Source: DATMQA01 sp035566895
GTDB taxonomy: Bacteria; Verrucomicrobiota; Verrucomicrobiia; Limisphaerales; UBA8199
Direction: 5' to 3'
DNA: 64,000 bases
NCBI GenBank assembly: GCA_035566895.1
Contig: DATMQA010000126.1
Span: 1-64,000 of the forward strand
Shown here: piece by piece, positions 7,679-15,717 of the stretch
Layout of the letters: each line of letters opens with the position of its first letter
Numbering within the stretch: the first letter of the stretch is position 1
Notes under the pieces: model-generated
What the model was told of the DNA's origin: nothing
Database searches by the model: none
Seen by the model: only the letters and a program-made list of their open reading frames with translations
Translations under genes and position numbers: made by a program

Positions 7679-9127
7679 TCATCCGACGCTGCCTTCGAGG
7701 CTCACGCCGAGGAGTTTCTGCGCTTCAACGGCGAATTCCATCGGCAACTCCCGGAAGACTTCCTTGCAGAACCCATTGACGATCATGTTGACGGCGTCCT
7801 GGGTCTCCAACCCGCGCTGGTTGCAATAGAAAATTTGGTCCTCGCCGATCTTTGAGGTGGAGGCCTCGTGCTCGACGCGCGAGGAGGTGTTCTTGACCTC
7901 GATGTAGGGGAAAGTGTGCGCGCCGCAGTTGTTGCCGATGAGGAGTGAATCGCACTGGGAGAAGTTGCGCGCGTTGACGGCGCTTTTCTGCACCTTCACG
8001 AGCCCACGATAGCTGTTCTGGCCGTGCCCGGCGGCAATGCCTTTGGAGACAATCGTGCTGCGAGTGTTCTTGCCGATGTGGACCATCTTGGTCCCGGTAT
8101 CGGCCTGTTGATAATTGTTCGTCACCGCCACCGAATAGAATTCGCCGACGGAATTCTCTCCTTGCAGGATGCAACTGGGATATTTCCAGGTGATCGCCGA
8201 ACCGGTCTCGACCTGGGTCCAGGAAATCTTCGAGTTTTTGCCTTTGCAGAGGCCGCGCTTGGTAACGAAATTATAGATGCCGCCGCGCCCCTGCTCATCG
8301 CCCGGATACCAGTTCTGGACCGTCGAGTATTTGATCTGGGCACTATCCAGCGCGATCAGTTCGACGACCGCGGCATGCAACTGATGTTCGTCGCGCATCG
8401 GTGCGGTGCAGCCTTCGAGGTAGCTGACCGAGGCGCCCTCCTCGGCAATGATGAGCGTGCGCTCGAACTGGCCGGTATTGGCGGCGTTGATGCGGAAGTA
8501 GGTGGACAGCTCCATCGGACAGCGCACACCCTTGGGGATGAAACAGAACGAGCCGTCGCTGAAAACCGCCGAGTTGAGCGCGGCGAAGTAATTGTCCGTG
8601 TACGGCACCACCATCCCGAGGTATTTCTTCACCAGGTCCGGATGGTCGTGAACGGCGTCGCTGAACGAGCAAAAAATGATGCCCTTTTCGCCCAGCTTTT
8701 CTTTGAAGGTGGTGCCGACCGATACGCTGTCAAACACCGCATCGACAGCGACGCCTGCCAGCCGCTCGCGTTCCTTGAGCGGGATACCCAGTTTCTCATA
8801 AGTCTCGAGGAGCTTCGGATCGACCTCGTCCAGGCTTTTGGGCCCGTCTCCCTTTTTCTTGGGGGCAGAATAATAGACCGATTCCTGGTAGGCGATCGGG
8901 GGATAATGGACGTGCGGCCAAGCCGGCTCCTTCATGGTCAGCCAATGGCGATAGGCCTTGAGCCGCCAGTCCAGCATGAATTGCGGCTCTTTCTTCTTGG
9001 CGGAGATGAGGCGAATAATGTCCTCGTTCAGCCCCGGGGGCGCGGCGTCTGCCTCGACGTCGGTGTAGAAGCCGTATTTGTACTCCTGTTTGACTAAGCC
9101 CTCAATGGTCTCGGTAGCTGTGCTCAT
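7679..9127 (-). CDS. sufB: Fe-S cluster assembly scaffold SufB
   Basis: 482 residues from MSTATETIEGLVKQEYKYGF. An upstream in-frame Met at 9181 would overlap fur by 31 bp and add an atypical leader, so 9127 is preferred. It shows the SufB/SufD beta-helix core with YKYGFYTDVEAD near the N-terminus, SYLEGCTAP and the C-terminal EHEASTSKIGEDQIFYCNQR. In the C-terminal part the conserved Cys (SQCDSLLIGNNCGAH) and the Glu/His cluster ligands of SufB are present. SufB is the scaffold on which [4Fe-4S] clusters are built. It is co-transcribed with fur upstream (23 bp) and sufC downstream. Confidence 0.97.
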   Translation of the reverse strand: MSTATETIEGLVKQEYKYGFYTDVEADAAPPGLNEDIIRLISAKKKEPQFMLDWRLKAYRHWLTMKEPAWPHVHYPPIAYQESVYYSAPKKKGDGPKSLDEVDPKLLETYEKLGIPLKERERLAGVAVDAVFDSVSVGTTFKEKLGEKGIIFCSFSDAVHDHPDLVKKYLGMVVPYTDNYFAALNSAVFSDGSFCFIPKGVRCPMELSTYFRINAANTGQFERTLIIAEEGASVSYLEGCTAPMRDEHQLHAAVVELIALDSAQIKYSTVQNWYPGDEQGRGGIYNFVTKRGLCKGKNSKISWTQVETGSAITWKYPSCILQGENSVGEFYSVAVTNNYQQADTGTKMVHIGKNTRSTIVSKGIAAGHGQNSYRGLVKVQKSAVNARNFSQCDSLLIGNNCGAHTFPYIEVKNTSSRVEHEASTSKIGEDQIFYCNQRGLETQDAVNMIVNGFCKEVFRELPMEFAVEAQKLLGVSLEGSVG

Positions 9128-9150
9128 CTTTGCTTGGGAAATCCGTTGAA

Positions 9151-9585
9151 TTATTTTTTGCCGTTCGAGCAAGCCGGGCACCGCCCGTGAATGGTGATGT
9201 CATACCGCTCTGCCCGAAAGCCGTTGGGCAGCGGGACTCCGGCCTCCGGCAATAGCGGGATGTCATAGACCCCGGTGCAACTGTCGCAATAAAAATGGCA
9301 ATGTTCCTGCATATTCGGACAAAACCGGGCCGCGCCCCGTTCGACCGTCACCTGGCGCACCAAGCCGCATTGGACCAGTGCGTCCAGGCAGTTATAGACC
9401 GTCGCCATCGAGATGTCCGGCATGTTGTGCTTGGCCCGGATAAAGACTTCCTCGGCCGTGGGGTGGTCGCGTTTGCGCAGCAGCACCGCATAGACGTGCT
9501 CGCGGTGCGGCGTAAAGCGGAACCCGCTCGTGGCCAGCCGCTGGCTCAAACGGTCGTTGAGCCGCCTTTTTTCGATGACACCCAT
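9151..9585 (-). CDS. Fur-family metalloregulator at the head of the suf operon
   Basis: 144 residues. An N-terminal winged helix (RFTPHREHVYAVLLRKRDHPTA, then SMATVYNCLDALVQCGLV) is followed by the dimerisation domain. That domain has the metal ligands HCHFYCDSC and a second CxxC near the C-terminus (GRCPACSNGKK), forming the structural Cys4 zinc site. The family includes Fur, PerR, Zur and Irr. Linkage to sufBC and a Fur/PerR-like operator at its own promoter suggest that it senses iron or peroxide and controls Fe-S assembly. Which signal cannot be read from sequence. Confidence 0.9.
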   Translation of the reverse strand: MGVIEKRRLNDRLSQRLATSGFRFTPHREHVYAVLLRKRDHPTAEEVFIRAKHNMPDISMATVYNCLDALVQCGLVRQVTVERGAARFCPNMQEHCHFYCDSCTGVYDIPLLPEAGVPLPNGFRAERYDITIHGRCPACSNGKK

Positions 9586-9594
9586 CTCAGGGGC

Positions 9595-9640
9595 AATGTA
9601 GCCCAGGGGCGCCGCATGTCAATATTTGGAATAATTCTAA
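9595..9640 (-). promoter_or_regulatory. Promoter with Fur/PerR-type 7-1-7 operator driving fur-sufBC
   Basis: Reading on the minus strand, TTGACA (9622-9617), 16 bp, then TACATT (9600-9595) form a good sigma-70-type promoter. The expected start is about 3 bp before the fur ATG, so the message may be almost leaderless. Directly upstream, TTAGAATTATTCCAA (9640-9626) is a 7-1-7 inverted repeat with 6 of 7 arm pairs matching. It agrees with the PerR-box consensus TTATAATTATTATAA at 12 of 15 bases. Binding there would sit at about -37 to -52, consistent with autoregulation. Confidence 0.6.
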
Positions 9641-9775
9641 AAACTACGCCCGGAAGCAAAACCGGTCCAAGTGAATCCCCGGGACCGTTTTCCGGGGCAC
9701 CCTGGATTGCGAGTCACCGGAAGGCGTGGGAGCCTCTATGCAGTTCAGGCGCTGAACGCGAACGATTAACAAAAT

Positions 9776-9949
9776 ATGCTTGGCTCAATCAGCGGTTCGA
9801 TCGGTGATCCGGTGTTAGGAATCATGGCTCTGCTGTCGGTGGCCTGCACCGGCTATCTGGCGCTGGAGTATCTCCGCGAGATTCAAAAACAGCGGAAAGT
9901 GCTGCGAGTTCGGGCGCGTCTGCGGCGGAAATATCCCCGTCACGAGTAA
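9776..9949 (+). CDS. Small single-span membrane protein, 57 aa
   Basis: A short frame beginning MLGSISGSIGDPVLGIMALL, with one hydrophobic segment (about 13-32) followed by a very basic tail (QKQRKVLRVRARLRRKYPRH). This topology suggests an N-out/C-in single-span protein. There is no clear ribosome site. It lies in an otherwise empty divergent region between fur and the lipoprotein genes. Its function is unknown and it may be spurious. Confidence 0.4.
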   Translation: MLGSISGSIGDPVLGIMALLSVACTGYLALEYLREIQKQRKVLRVRARLRRKYPRHE

Positions 9950-9955
9950 GCCGCT

Positions 9956-10312
9956 TTACTGCTTCACGACCTCCACGGTGCCGGCATTGGCATCATAGAC
10001 GAGCTTCGAGCCGAACGGCGCGGCGGGCAGTTGCGGCATATACTTTTTCTCTACGAGTTCCTGCAAGTCCTTGGGATTGCGTCCCTGGTCCACATTGAAC
10101 AACTCGATGGCTTTCTTCAGCGAGGTCACATCCACCGTCTTGACGGCGGACTGTTTGCCGTCGGCAATCGCCTTCAGATAGTTTCCCGGCGCATCCAAAG
10201 GGTTACCAGTGGAGGCGGAGTTAGTCGAGGCGGCGGGAGTGGTCGCGGATTTCTCGCCGCAGCCGGCAAGGAAGAGCGAAGTGGCCAAAGCCAGACAAAA
10301 AGGTCTGTTCAT
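9956..10312 (-). CDS. Lipoprotein with pseudopilin-like C-terminal domain
   Basis: 118 residues from MNRPFCLALATSLFLAGCGEKS: a lipoprotein signal peptide with lipobox LAGC, so it is membrane anchored. A Ser/Thr/Ala linker follows. The C-terminal part (LKKAIELFNVDQGRNPKDLQ ... LVYDANAGTVEVVKQ) resembles the globular tail of type II secretion protein G-like pseudopilins, but the pilin helix is replaced by a lipid anchor. In-frame codons before 10312 are not supported by a signal peptide and were left out. It is followed on the same strand by nothing close and preceded by another tiny lipoprotein. Confidence 0.8.
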   Translation of the reverse strand: MNRPFCLALATSLFLAGCGEKSATTPAASTNSASTGNPLDAPGNYLKAIADGKQSAVKTVDVTSLKKAIELFNVDQGRNPKDLQELVEKKYMPQLPAAPFGSKLVYDANAGTVEVVKQ

Positions 10313-10409
10313 GACGTTAATGTAGCTGCCGCGCCGGAAAATGAAAGAGCCGGGCAAAAAACCCATGCCCGGCTTGAATGACATTCCCAAATTGATTGGA
10401 AGAAATGTC

Positions 10410-10553
10410 CTACTTCGTAGCTGGTGCGTTGGTGCTAGGCGGTGCCGGAGCATTCGTTGCCGTGGGGGTCGATGTGTCGGAGCCGCCGGAGCAACCTGCC
10501 AGCACGCCTGCAGTGAGGCCCAATAGTACGATAAGGGTGAATAGCCGTTTCAT
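10410..10553 (-). CDS. Small lipoprotein, 47 aa
   Basis: Starts MKRLFTLIVLLGLTAGVLAG with lipobox LAGC, leaving a mature tail of about 25 residues rich in Thr, Pro, Ala and Asn (SGGSDTSTPTATNAPAPPS). Such Ala/Pro/Thr-rich tails are typical of linker-only lipoproteins. It lies about 97 bp upstream of the pseudopilin-like lipoprotein gene in the same direction. No function is assigned. Confidence 0.6.
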   Translation of the reverse strand: MKRLFTLIVLLGLTAGVLAGCSGGSDTSTPTATNAPAPPSTNAPATK

Positions 10554-10621
10554 AGTAGGCGTAACTTTTACCAAAAGGCCAAAAAGGACAAGCAAAAAAT
10601 ATTACTAATTTTTGGGCTGTT

Positions 10622-12751
10622 TCAGGCCGTTTTTGCCGTATTCAGCCTATGAATTGGACCTTGAGCTGTCTGGGAGAGGATCAAAACGGCCAATTCTCGG
10701 GCTTGCTCGATGAGGGCCAAATCGGTCGCCAAATCGCCGAAACGGAACCTGGGCAGGCCGCTTTGTTGCTGGCCCAACAGTTCTCCCGGCCCGCGCAGTT
10801 TGAGGTCCGCTTCAGCAATACGGAACCCGTCGGTGGTTTCTTCCAGAATCTGCAACCGCTGCCGCGATTGTTTGCTCTTGGCGGCGGCGACCAGGATGCA
10901 ATAGGAATCATGAGCGCCCCGGCCGATGCGTCCGCGCAGTTGATGGAGCTGCGCCAGGCCGAACTGTTCCGCATTCTCAATAAGCATCACCGTCGCGTTG
11001 GGCACATCAACGCCGACTTCAATCAAAGAGGTCGCCAGCAGCACTTGCAGACGGTTGGCCCGAAAGCCGGCCATGACGGTTTCCTTCTCCCGGGATTTGA
11101 GCCGGCCATGCACCAACCCTACGCGAAAGGGCGCCAAGGCGTGGCGCAGGTTATCAAATTCTTTGGTGACAGCCTTGGTTTCACCCTGGCCGTCTTCCTC
11201 GACGCGCGGGTAAACGACATAGGCCTGCCGCCCCTCGGCCAGTTTGCTGCGGATGAAATCCCAAACTTTTGGCAGCTTGTCGGCGGCGCGCACGAAGGTC
11301 CGAATCTGCCCGCGGCCGGGTGGTAACTCATCGATGACCGAGACATCCAGCTCGCCATAGAGCGTCAGCCCGAGGGTGCGCGGAATGGGCGTCGCAGTCA
11401 TGACCAGGAGGTGCGGGTAATGGCCTTTGCGCAGGAGCTGTTCGCGTTGAGCGACGCCAAATTTGTGTTGCTCGTCGATGATGACGAGGCCGAGGTGGTC
11501 GGTGGCAAAGCCGGACTCAATGAGGGCGTGGGTACCGATGAAGAGGGTGAGGGGTGCCGGGTGGCGAGTGACGAGGGTTGGCCCCGTCGGTCCCTTGTCA
11601 CTCGTCACCCGGGACCCCTCACCTGTTTTCCGGCTGCCGGTCTGGAGTTCGACGGCGACGCCTAGCGGTTCGAGCCCGTTCGAGAAATTCAGGAAATGTT
11701 GTTCGGCCAGGATTTCGGTTGGGGCCATCAGCGCGACGTGGTAGCCGCTTTCCAACGCCATCAAGGCGCAGCAAGCGGCTACGGCGGTTTTGCCTGAGCC
11801 GACGTCGCCCTGGAGGAGCCGACGCATCGGGTGCGGGCCCGACATATCCTTGCGCAATTGGCGCAGCACCTTGGTTTGCGCCCCGGTGAGCTTGAATCCG
11901 AGGCGGGCCAGGAACGGTTTAAGCAGATGGTTGTCGCCGCCGCAGGGCAACGCCCTGGCTTTGACCTGGAAATTCTTTCGGCGGAGCTGAATCTGCCGTT
12001 GCAACTCGATGAACTCGTCCAGGGCCAACCGGCGGCGGGCAGTCTCCGGTTCGTCTTCCGTTTCCGGGAAGTGGAGCAGGTGAATGGCCTTAGCGCGGGA
12101 GGGGAAAGCCGTTGAAGGTTGGGCGTGGTCGGTTCCTGCGGTATTGGGAACCTTCAACTTGCAACTTTCAACCTGGAACTGAAACGGCTCGGGGATTTGC
12201 AATTCGAAGGACTGTAACGTCCGCCAAATAAGCGACCGGAGCCATCGTTGGGGCAGGCCCTCGGTGAGAGGGTAAATCGGAGTGATGCGGTTGAGGTGAA
12301 TCGAGATTTCTTCGCCGGCCTCGAGCACCTCGGTTTCCGCGTGGTCGATGGTGCGGGGCTTGAGGTTCAGAGGTTTGCCGAAAACGACCACTTCATTGCC
12401 GACCGCAAAATATTTTTCCATGTAGGGCAGGTTCCACCAGCGGCAATGCAGACGTCCGGTGCCGTCCTCCAGGACGATCTCGAAAATGGATTTGGTATGG
12501 TGGTTGAACCATTTGGTGCCGAGCGCGATGATTTTGCCATGCGTGATCGCCGGCTCGTGGAGCTGAAGTTCGCCGATGGCGCGCATTTTCTTGCGGTCTT
12601 CGTAGCGCCGCGGCCGGTGCAGGAGCAAGTCTTCGATAGTGCGGATTTCCAGCCGGGCGAGTTGGGCGGCGCGTTCGGGGCCGACGCCGTATAAGGTGGT
12701 CACTGGCCTGGCCAGAGGCGAGGTTTGTTGGTGGGGAGCGGCCGCCGTCAT
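10622..12751 (-). CDS. recG: ATP-dependent DNA helicase RecG with two repeat-derived inserts
   Basis: 709 residues. RecG remodels stalled replication forks and branched recombination intermediates. An N-terminal wedge/OB domain (about 20-150) precedes helicase domain 1 with Walker A GDVGSGKT (315-322) and the DEQH box VIIDEQHKFG. Domain 2 has VGLVHGRLKSREKE and the QLHQLRGRIGRG motif VI, and the TRG C-terminus is also present. Two stretches do not belong to the family. About 191-205 (QFQVESCKLKV) and about 377-402 (TGEGSRVTSDKGPTG onward) are translations of word repeats, the second encoded by a 32-bp-arm hairpin. Both replace surface loops, so activity is probably kept. coaB-like lies 78 bp upstream on the same strand. 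Confidence 0.95.
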   Translation of the reverse strand: MTAAAPHQQTSPLARPVTTLYGVGPERAAQLARLEIRTIEDLLLHRPRRYEDRKKMRAIGELQLHEPAITHGKIIALGTKWFNHHTKSIFEIVLEDGTGRLHCRWWNLPYMEKYFAVGNEVVVFGKPLNLKPRTIDHAETEVLEAGEEISIHLNRITPIYPLTEGLPQRWLRSLIWRTLQSFELQIPEPFQFQVESCKLKVPNTAGTDHAQPSTAFPSRAKAIHLLHFPETEDEPETARRRLALDEFIELQRQIQLRRKNFQVKARALPCGGDNHLLKPFLARLGFKLTGAQTKVLRQLRKDMSGPHPMRRLLQGDVGSGKTAVAACCALMALESGYHVALMAPTEILAEQHFLNFSNGLEPLGVAVELQTGSRKTGEGSRVTSDKGPTGPTLVTRHPAPLTLFIGTHALIESGFATDHLGLVIIDEQHKFGVAQREQLLRKGHYPHLLVMTATPIPRTLGLTLYGELDVSVIDELPPGRGQIRTFVRAADKLPKVWDFIRSKLAEGRQAYVVYPRVEEDGQGETKAVTKEFDNLRHALAPFRVGLVHGRLKSREKETVMAGFRANRLQVLLATSLIEVGVDVPNATVMLIENAEQFGLAQLHQLRGRIGRGAHDSYCILVAAAKSKQSRQRLQILEETTDGFRIAEADLKLRGPGELLGQQQSGLPRFRFGDLATDLALIEQARELAVLILSQTAQGPIHRLNTAKTA
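11546..11623. repeat. Near-perfect inverted repeat (32-bp arms, 14-bp loop) inside recG
   Basis: Arms at 11546-11577 and 11592-11623 match at 29 of 32 positions when one is reverse-complemented. Each arm is built of GTGACGAG/GGTGAGGGG words. It is in frame and adds about 26 residues just before the IGTHALIES motif of the helicase core. The same word family lies between genes at 6000-6112. Confidence 0.85.
12118..12182. repeat. Word repeat (CAACTTT/GCAACTT units) inside recG
   Basis: TTCAACTTGCAACTTTCAAC and following words, read on the minus strand as part of RecG residues 191-205 (QVESCKLKV). The same word string occurs in the start of the TolC-like gene (25770-25800), where it also encodes QVESC. 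Confidence 0.75.
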
Positions 12752-12829
12752 CCGTCTGCACGTTACAAATGCGCCGCCTTGGCTTCAATGGGAAAAGCGC
12801 TCGCCGACTAATTCCTCACTCATGGGCGT

Positions 12830-13492
12830 TCACGAAAGCCTTACCTCCAAGGTAAAGCTCTCCAATGCTTCGAACAGCGCGGTCGTATCCGCCAAATGGG
12901 TATATCCACCGCCGCGCTTCACCAAGCCGAAACCAGCCCCGTAGGCCGGACCATTCGCGACGCACGCATCCGTCTGGCATTCGGCGTTTTGCTTTTCGGC
13001 CAACTCGATTACACTGGGGCGGTCGCCTTCCACTTCGTACTTCCACCCTACCAGCCGCGCTCGGGGATACCAATGGCGCAGCTCGGCAATGATTTTCGGC
13101 GTGGGCACGAGCTCCGCCAGCAAAGTTCCCTGGCGGGTGGAAATCTTGCCGGAGCTAATCTCTGTCAAATCGCCTGCCGCCGAGCGCGCCGAGATTTTGC
13201 CGAAGGCAAAGTCACTCACCGCCGCGGCGTGGAAAACAGCGTCTACCGATTCCGCGGCCAGCGACCGCAGACCCTCGCGCAGGCTGGCAGTGGTGGTGAA
13301 CGTCTGGAGTCGGCGAGCATGACGTTCGCCGCGCCAGGTCGCCTGCTGCCCAATCAGCAGCGTTACTTCATGCCCGCGTGCCGCGAGGAAATTGACGAGT
13401 TCCGAGCCAAGCCGGCCGGTGGAAAAATTAGTGAGCCGCCGGACCTGATCCAGCGGTTCGTAAGTAGGACCGGCAGTGACGATACAGCGCAT
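12830..13492 (-). CDS. Stand-alone phosphopantothenate-cysteine ligase (CoaB-type)
   Basis: 220 residues, matching the CoaB half of the usual CoaBC fusion. It has the N-terminal VTAGPTYEPLD (nucleotide-binding loop), RRLTNFSTGRLG and a conserved DAVFHAAAVSDF segment (the FHAAAVSDF motif of CoaB), then LVGWKYEVE and a C-terminal VANGP motif. The enzyme joins 4'-phosphopantothenate and cysteine in CoA synthesis. No CoaC decarboxylase is fused or adjacent, so coaC should lie elsewhere. It is upstream of recG on the same strand. Confidence 0.87.
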   Translation of the reverse strand: MRCIVTAGPTYEPLDQVRRLTNFSTGRLGSELVNFLAARGHEVTLLIGQQATWRGERHARRLQTFTTTASLREGLRSLAAESVDAVFHAAAVSDFAFGKISARSAAGDLTEISSGKISTRQGTLLAELVPTPKIIAELRHWYPRARLVGWKYEVEGDRPSVIELAEKQNAECQTDACVANGPAYGAGFGLVKRGGGYTHLADTTALFEALESFTLEVRLS

Positions 13493-13502
13493 AGCGCCCG
13501 AG

Positions 13503-13612
13503 AATTGTTAAATGAGTTAAATGTGTTAAATAGGTTGAATGAGCGCGGCGACCGTTCGCCCCTATTCAACTCATTTAACTGTTTTAACTTATTTAACCGA
13601 TTTAACCGGCAG
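13503..13612. repeat. Inverted word repeat (TTAAATG units) upstream of the Hsp70 gene
   Basis: Left half: TTAAATGAGTTAAATGTG and related words. Right half: the reverse form, with TTCAACTCATTTAACTG and related words ending a few bases before the Hsp70 ATG. The two halves can pair into a long AT-rich hairpin around a GC-rich loop. The same word recurs at 46311-46342. Confidence 0.8.
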
Positions 13613-13618
13613 CTCACA

Positions 13619-15556
13619 ATGGACAAAATCGTAGGAATCGATCTCGGCACTACCAACTCGCTGGTGGCCACCGTGGATGCCGGCATCCCCTTCGTCATCG
13701 CCGATGCGGAAGGACGGCGGCTGACGCCCTCAGTTGTTCATTTTCCAGGGGCTGACGCCGAGCCGCTGGTCGGCTATCCGGCGAACCGAGTGCGCGTGCT
13801 CAAACCGGCGGAGACAATTTACTCAGTGAAACGGTTTATGGGGCGGCGCGGGGCGGACATTTCACACGAGGAAATGCTGGTCACTTATCCGGTCAAGGGC
13901 GAAGGCGCGGGGCCGGTCACCATTGACATTCATGGCCACACCTACACTCCGGAGCAGATTTCGGCTGCGGTCTTGAAAAAGTTAAAGGGAGATGCCGAGG
14001 CCAGCTTCGGTGAGCCGGTCACGCGCGCCGTTATCACCGTGCCGGCCTATTTCAACGACGCCCAGCGCAACGCCACTAAAAAGGCCGGTGAACTGGCCGG
14101 GTTCACCGTTGAGCGCATCCTCAATGAACCGACGGCGGCGGCGCTGGCGTACGGTTTGGACAAACTCAAGGAGCACGCGAAGATCGCAGTTTATGATCTG
14201 GGCGGCGGCACGTTTGACCTTTCCATTCTCGAATTGAACGAAGGCGTTTTTCAGGTGCTGGCCACCAACGGCAATACGCGCCTGGGCGGTGATGACCTGG
14301 ACAAACGAGTGGTCGATTTGCTGATCGAGAGAATTGTGGCTGCTGGCGGTCCCGATCTCCGTGCCGGGGAAGCCCGTCCTCACGATGAAGCCTTGCCCCT
14401 GCTCGCGCGCGTTCGCGAAGCGGCCGAGGAGGCGAAAATCCGGCTTTCAACCGAACAGGAGGTCGAACTAGTCCTTCCTTTTCTCACCCCGCAATTCAGC
14501 TTCAGTTACAAACTGACGCGCAACGAACTTGAACATCTCACTCGCGACATCATTGCGCGCACGCGCGCGCATTGTCTGCGTTCGCTCGCGGACTCGAAAC
14601 TGGAGACGAATGACCTCGACCAGGTGATCCTGGTGGGCGGCCAAACCCGCATGCCGCTGGTGCGCCAGTTCGTCGGCGAGCTGTTTGGTTGTGCGGAGTT
14701 CGAAGAAACCCGCGGCGGCCTGCGTCTGGGGACCGAGTATCATCGGCCGGGCGGACCGCAACTCAACACCTCGCAGAACCCGGACGAGGCCGTCGCGCTC
14801 GGCGCGGCGATCCAGGCGGAGATTCTGTGTGGAGGCTTCCGAAACGTCCTGCTGCTGGATGTTACGCCGCTATCGTTAGGTCTGGAGACCTTCGGCGGCC
14901 TGATGAACGTGATCATCCCCCGCAACTCGACTATTCCGCTCAAAGCCGGCGAGTTATTCACTACGGCCGTCGATCATCAGCGCGAGATGCTGATCCACGT
15001 GTTGCAAGGCGAGCGCGAGCGGGCGCAGGACAACTGGAGCCTGGGCCGCTTTACTTTGGAATTTGTGCCGGCGCCCCGGGGAGTGCCTCGCGTAGGGGTG
15101 CAGTTTGAAATCGACGCCAATGGCATTTTGCACGTGCTGGCCCGCGACACCAAAAGCGGCAGAGAAAAAGTGCTCGAAATGACCTCGGCGGTGGATGTTG
15201 ATGATGCGGCGGTGCAGAAAATGGTTGAGGAATCAGTCGAACACGCGTTCGAAGACCTGGCGGCGCGACGCTGGGTTGAAGCGAAGCTCAAGGCCACCGA
15301 GTTGATAGCTGCGACTCGCCAAGGCCTGATGGACTGCGCCAGTGAACTCGAACCGGGCTATCGAGCGCAGGTGGAGAGCGCCTTGCGCCAGGTGGAAGCC
15401 GCGCTGGCGGGTGAGCGTTCCGAAACCGGCACCGGGGACACCAAACAACTCCAGGCGGCATGCGCGGCGCTCGATGAAACCACCAAGCCGATGGCGGAGA
15501 TCCTGATGGACAGGGCCATGGAAGTGCTGTTGCGGAAGAAGGGAGTAATTGGGTAA
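13619..15556 (+). CDS. Hsp70 family chaperone (DnaK/HscA-like)
   Basis: 645 residues from MDKIVGIDLGTTNSLVATVD. In-frame codons upstream translate the repeat and the divergent coaB-like region and were discounted. Nucleotide-binding domain: GIDLGTTNS (5-13), TVPAYFNDAQR, NEPTAAALAYG, DLGGGTFDLS and VGGQTRMPLV. Substrate-binding domain: LLLDVTPLSLGLETFGG. The helical lid is short and ends LLRKKGVIG with no acidic DnaK tail. No dnaJ, grpE or hscB is adjacent. This could be a specialised Hsp70 (HscA-like) or a second DnaK, and the nearby suf/ygfZ genes make an Fe-S role conceivable but unproven. Residues around EFEETRGGLRLGTEYHRPGG form an unusual insert before the NPDEAVALGAA motif. Confidence 0.88.
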   Translation: MDKIVGIDLGTTNSLVATVDAGIPFVIADAEGRRLTPSVVHFPGADAEPLVGYPANRVRVLKPAETIYSVKRFMGRRGADISHEEMLVTYPVKGEGAGPVTIDIHGHTYTPEQISAAVLKKLKGDAEASFGEPVTRAVITVPAYFNDAQRNATKKAGELAGFTVERILNEPTAAALAYGLDKLKEHAKIAVYDLGGGTFDLSILELNEGVFQVLATNGNTRLGGDDLDKRVVDLLIERIVAAGGPDLRAGEARPHDEALPLLARVREAAEEAKIRLSTEQEVELVLPFLTPQFSFSYKLTRNELEHLTRDIIARTRAHCLRSLADSKLETNDLDQVILVGGQTRMPLVRQFVGELFGCAEFEETRGGLRLGTEYHRPGGPQLNTSQNPDEAVALGAAIQAEILCGGFRNVLLLDVTPLSLGLETFGGLMNVIIPRNSTIPLKAGELFTTAVDHQREMLIHVLQGERERAQDNWSLGRFTLEFVPAPRGVPRVGVQFEIDANGILHVLARDTKSGREKVLEMTSAVDVDDAAVQKMVEESVEHAFEDLAARRWVEAKLKATELIAATRQGLMDCASELEPGYRAQVESALRQVEAALAGERSETGTGDTKQLQAACAALDETTKPMAEILMDRAMEVLLRKKGVIG

Positions 15557-15598
15557 GACCGTTTGGGCGAATCCTCCGACCCCACGGGTTCCGAGTTC

Positions 15599-15672
15599 GC
15601 GACAATTAAGATCGCAGCTGCGTATTTTATTGTCGCGACATTCAAATACGCAGCCGCGATTCTAATTGTCGC
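15599..15672. repeat. Long inverted repeat downstream of the Hsp70 gene
   Basis: Arms of about 29 bp (starting GCGACAATTAAGATCGCAG and ending CTAATTGTCGC) flank a 15-16-bp centre TATTGTCGCGACATT. The centre is itself partly palindromic and repeats the TTGTCGCGAC word. There is no U-tract after it, so it looks more like a small palindromic element than a simple terminator, although it could stop Hsp70 transcription. Confidence 0.7.
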
Positions 15673-15717
15673 GGTGCGCAGCTACGGGTCCCAGACGGCA
15701 ATGGTTCTGATCAAGTT

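Noticed and set aside
9641..9775. Small RNA or tRNA-like fold in the gap after the fur promoter
   Set aside because: A GC-rich hairpin around 9660-9705 exists, but there is no cloverleaf, anticodon or T-arm match.
12896..13618. Long N-terminal extension of the Hsp70 frame
   Set aside because: It runs antisense through the coaB-like gene and the inverted word repeat. Hsp70 proteins start at the GIDLGTTNS block.
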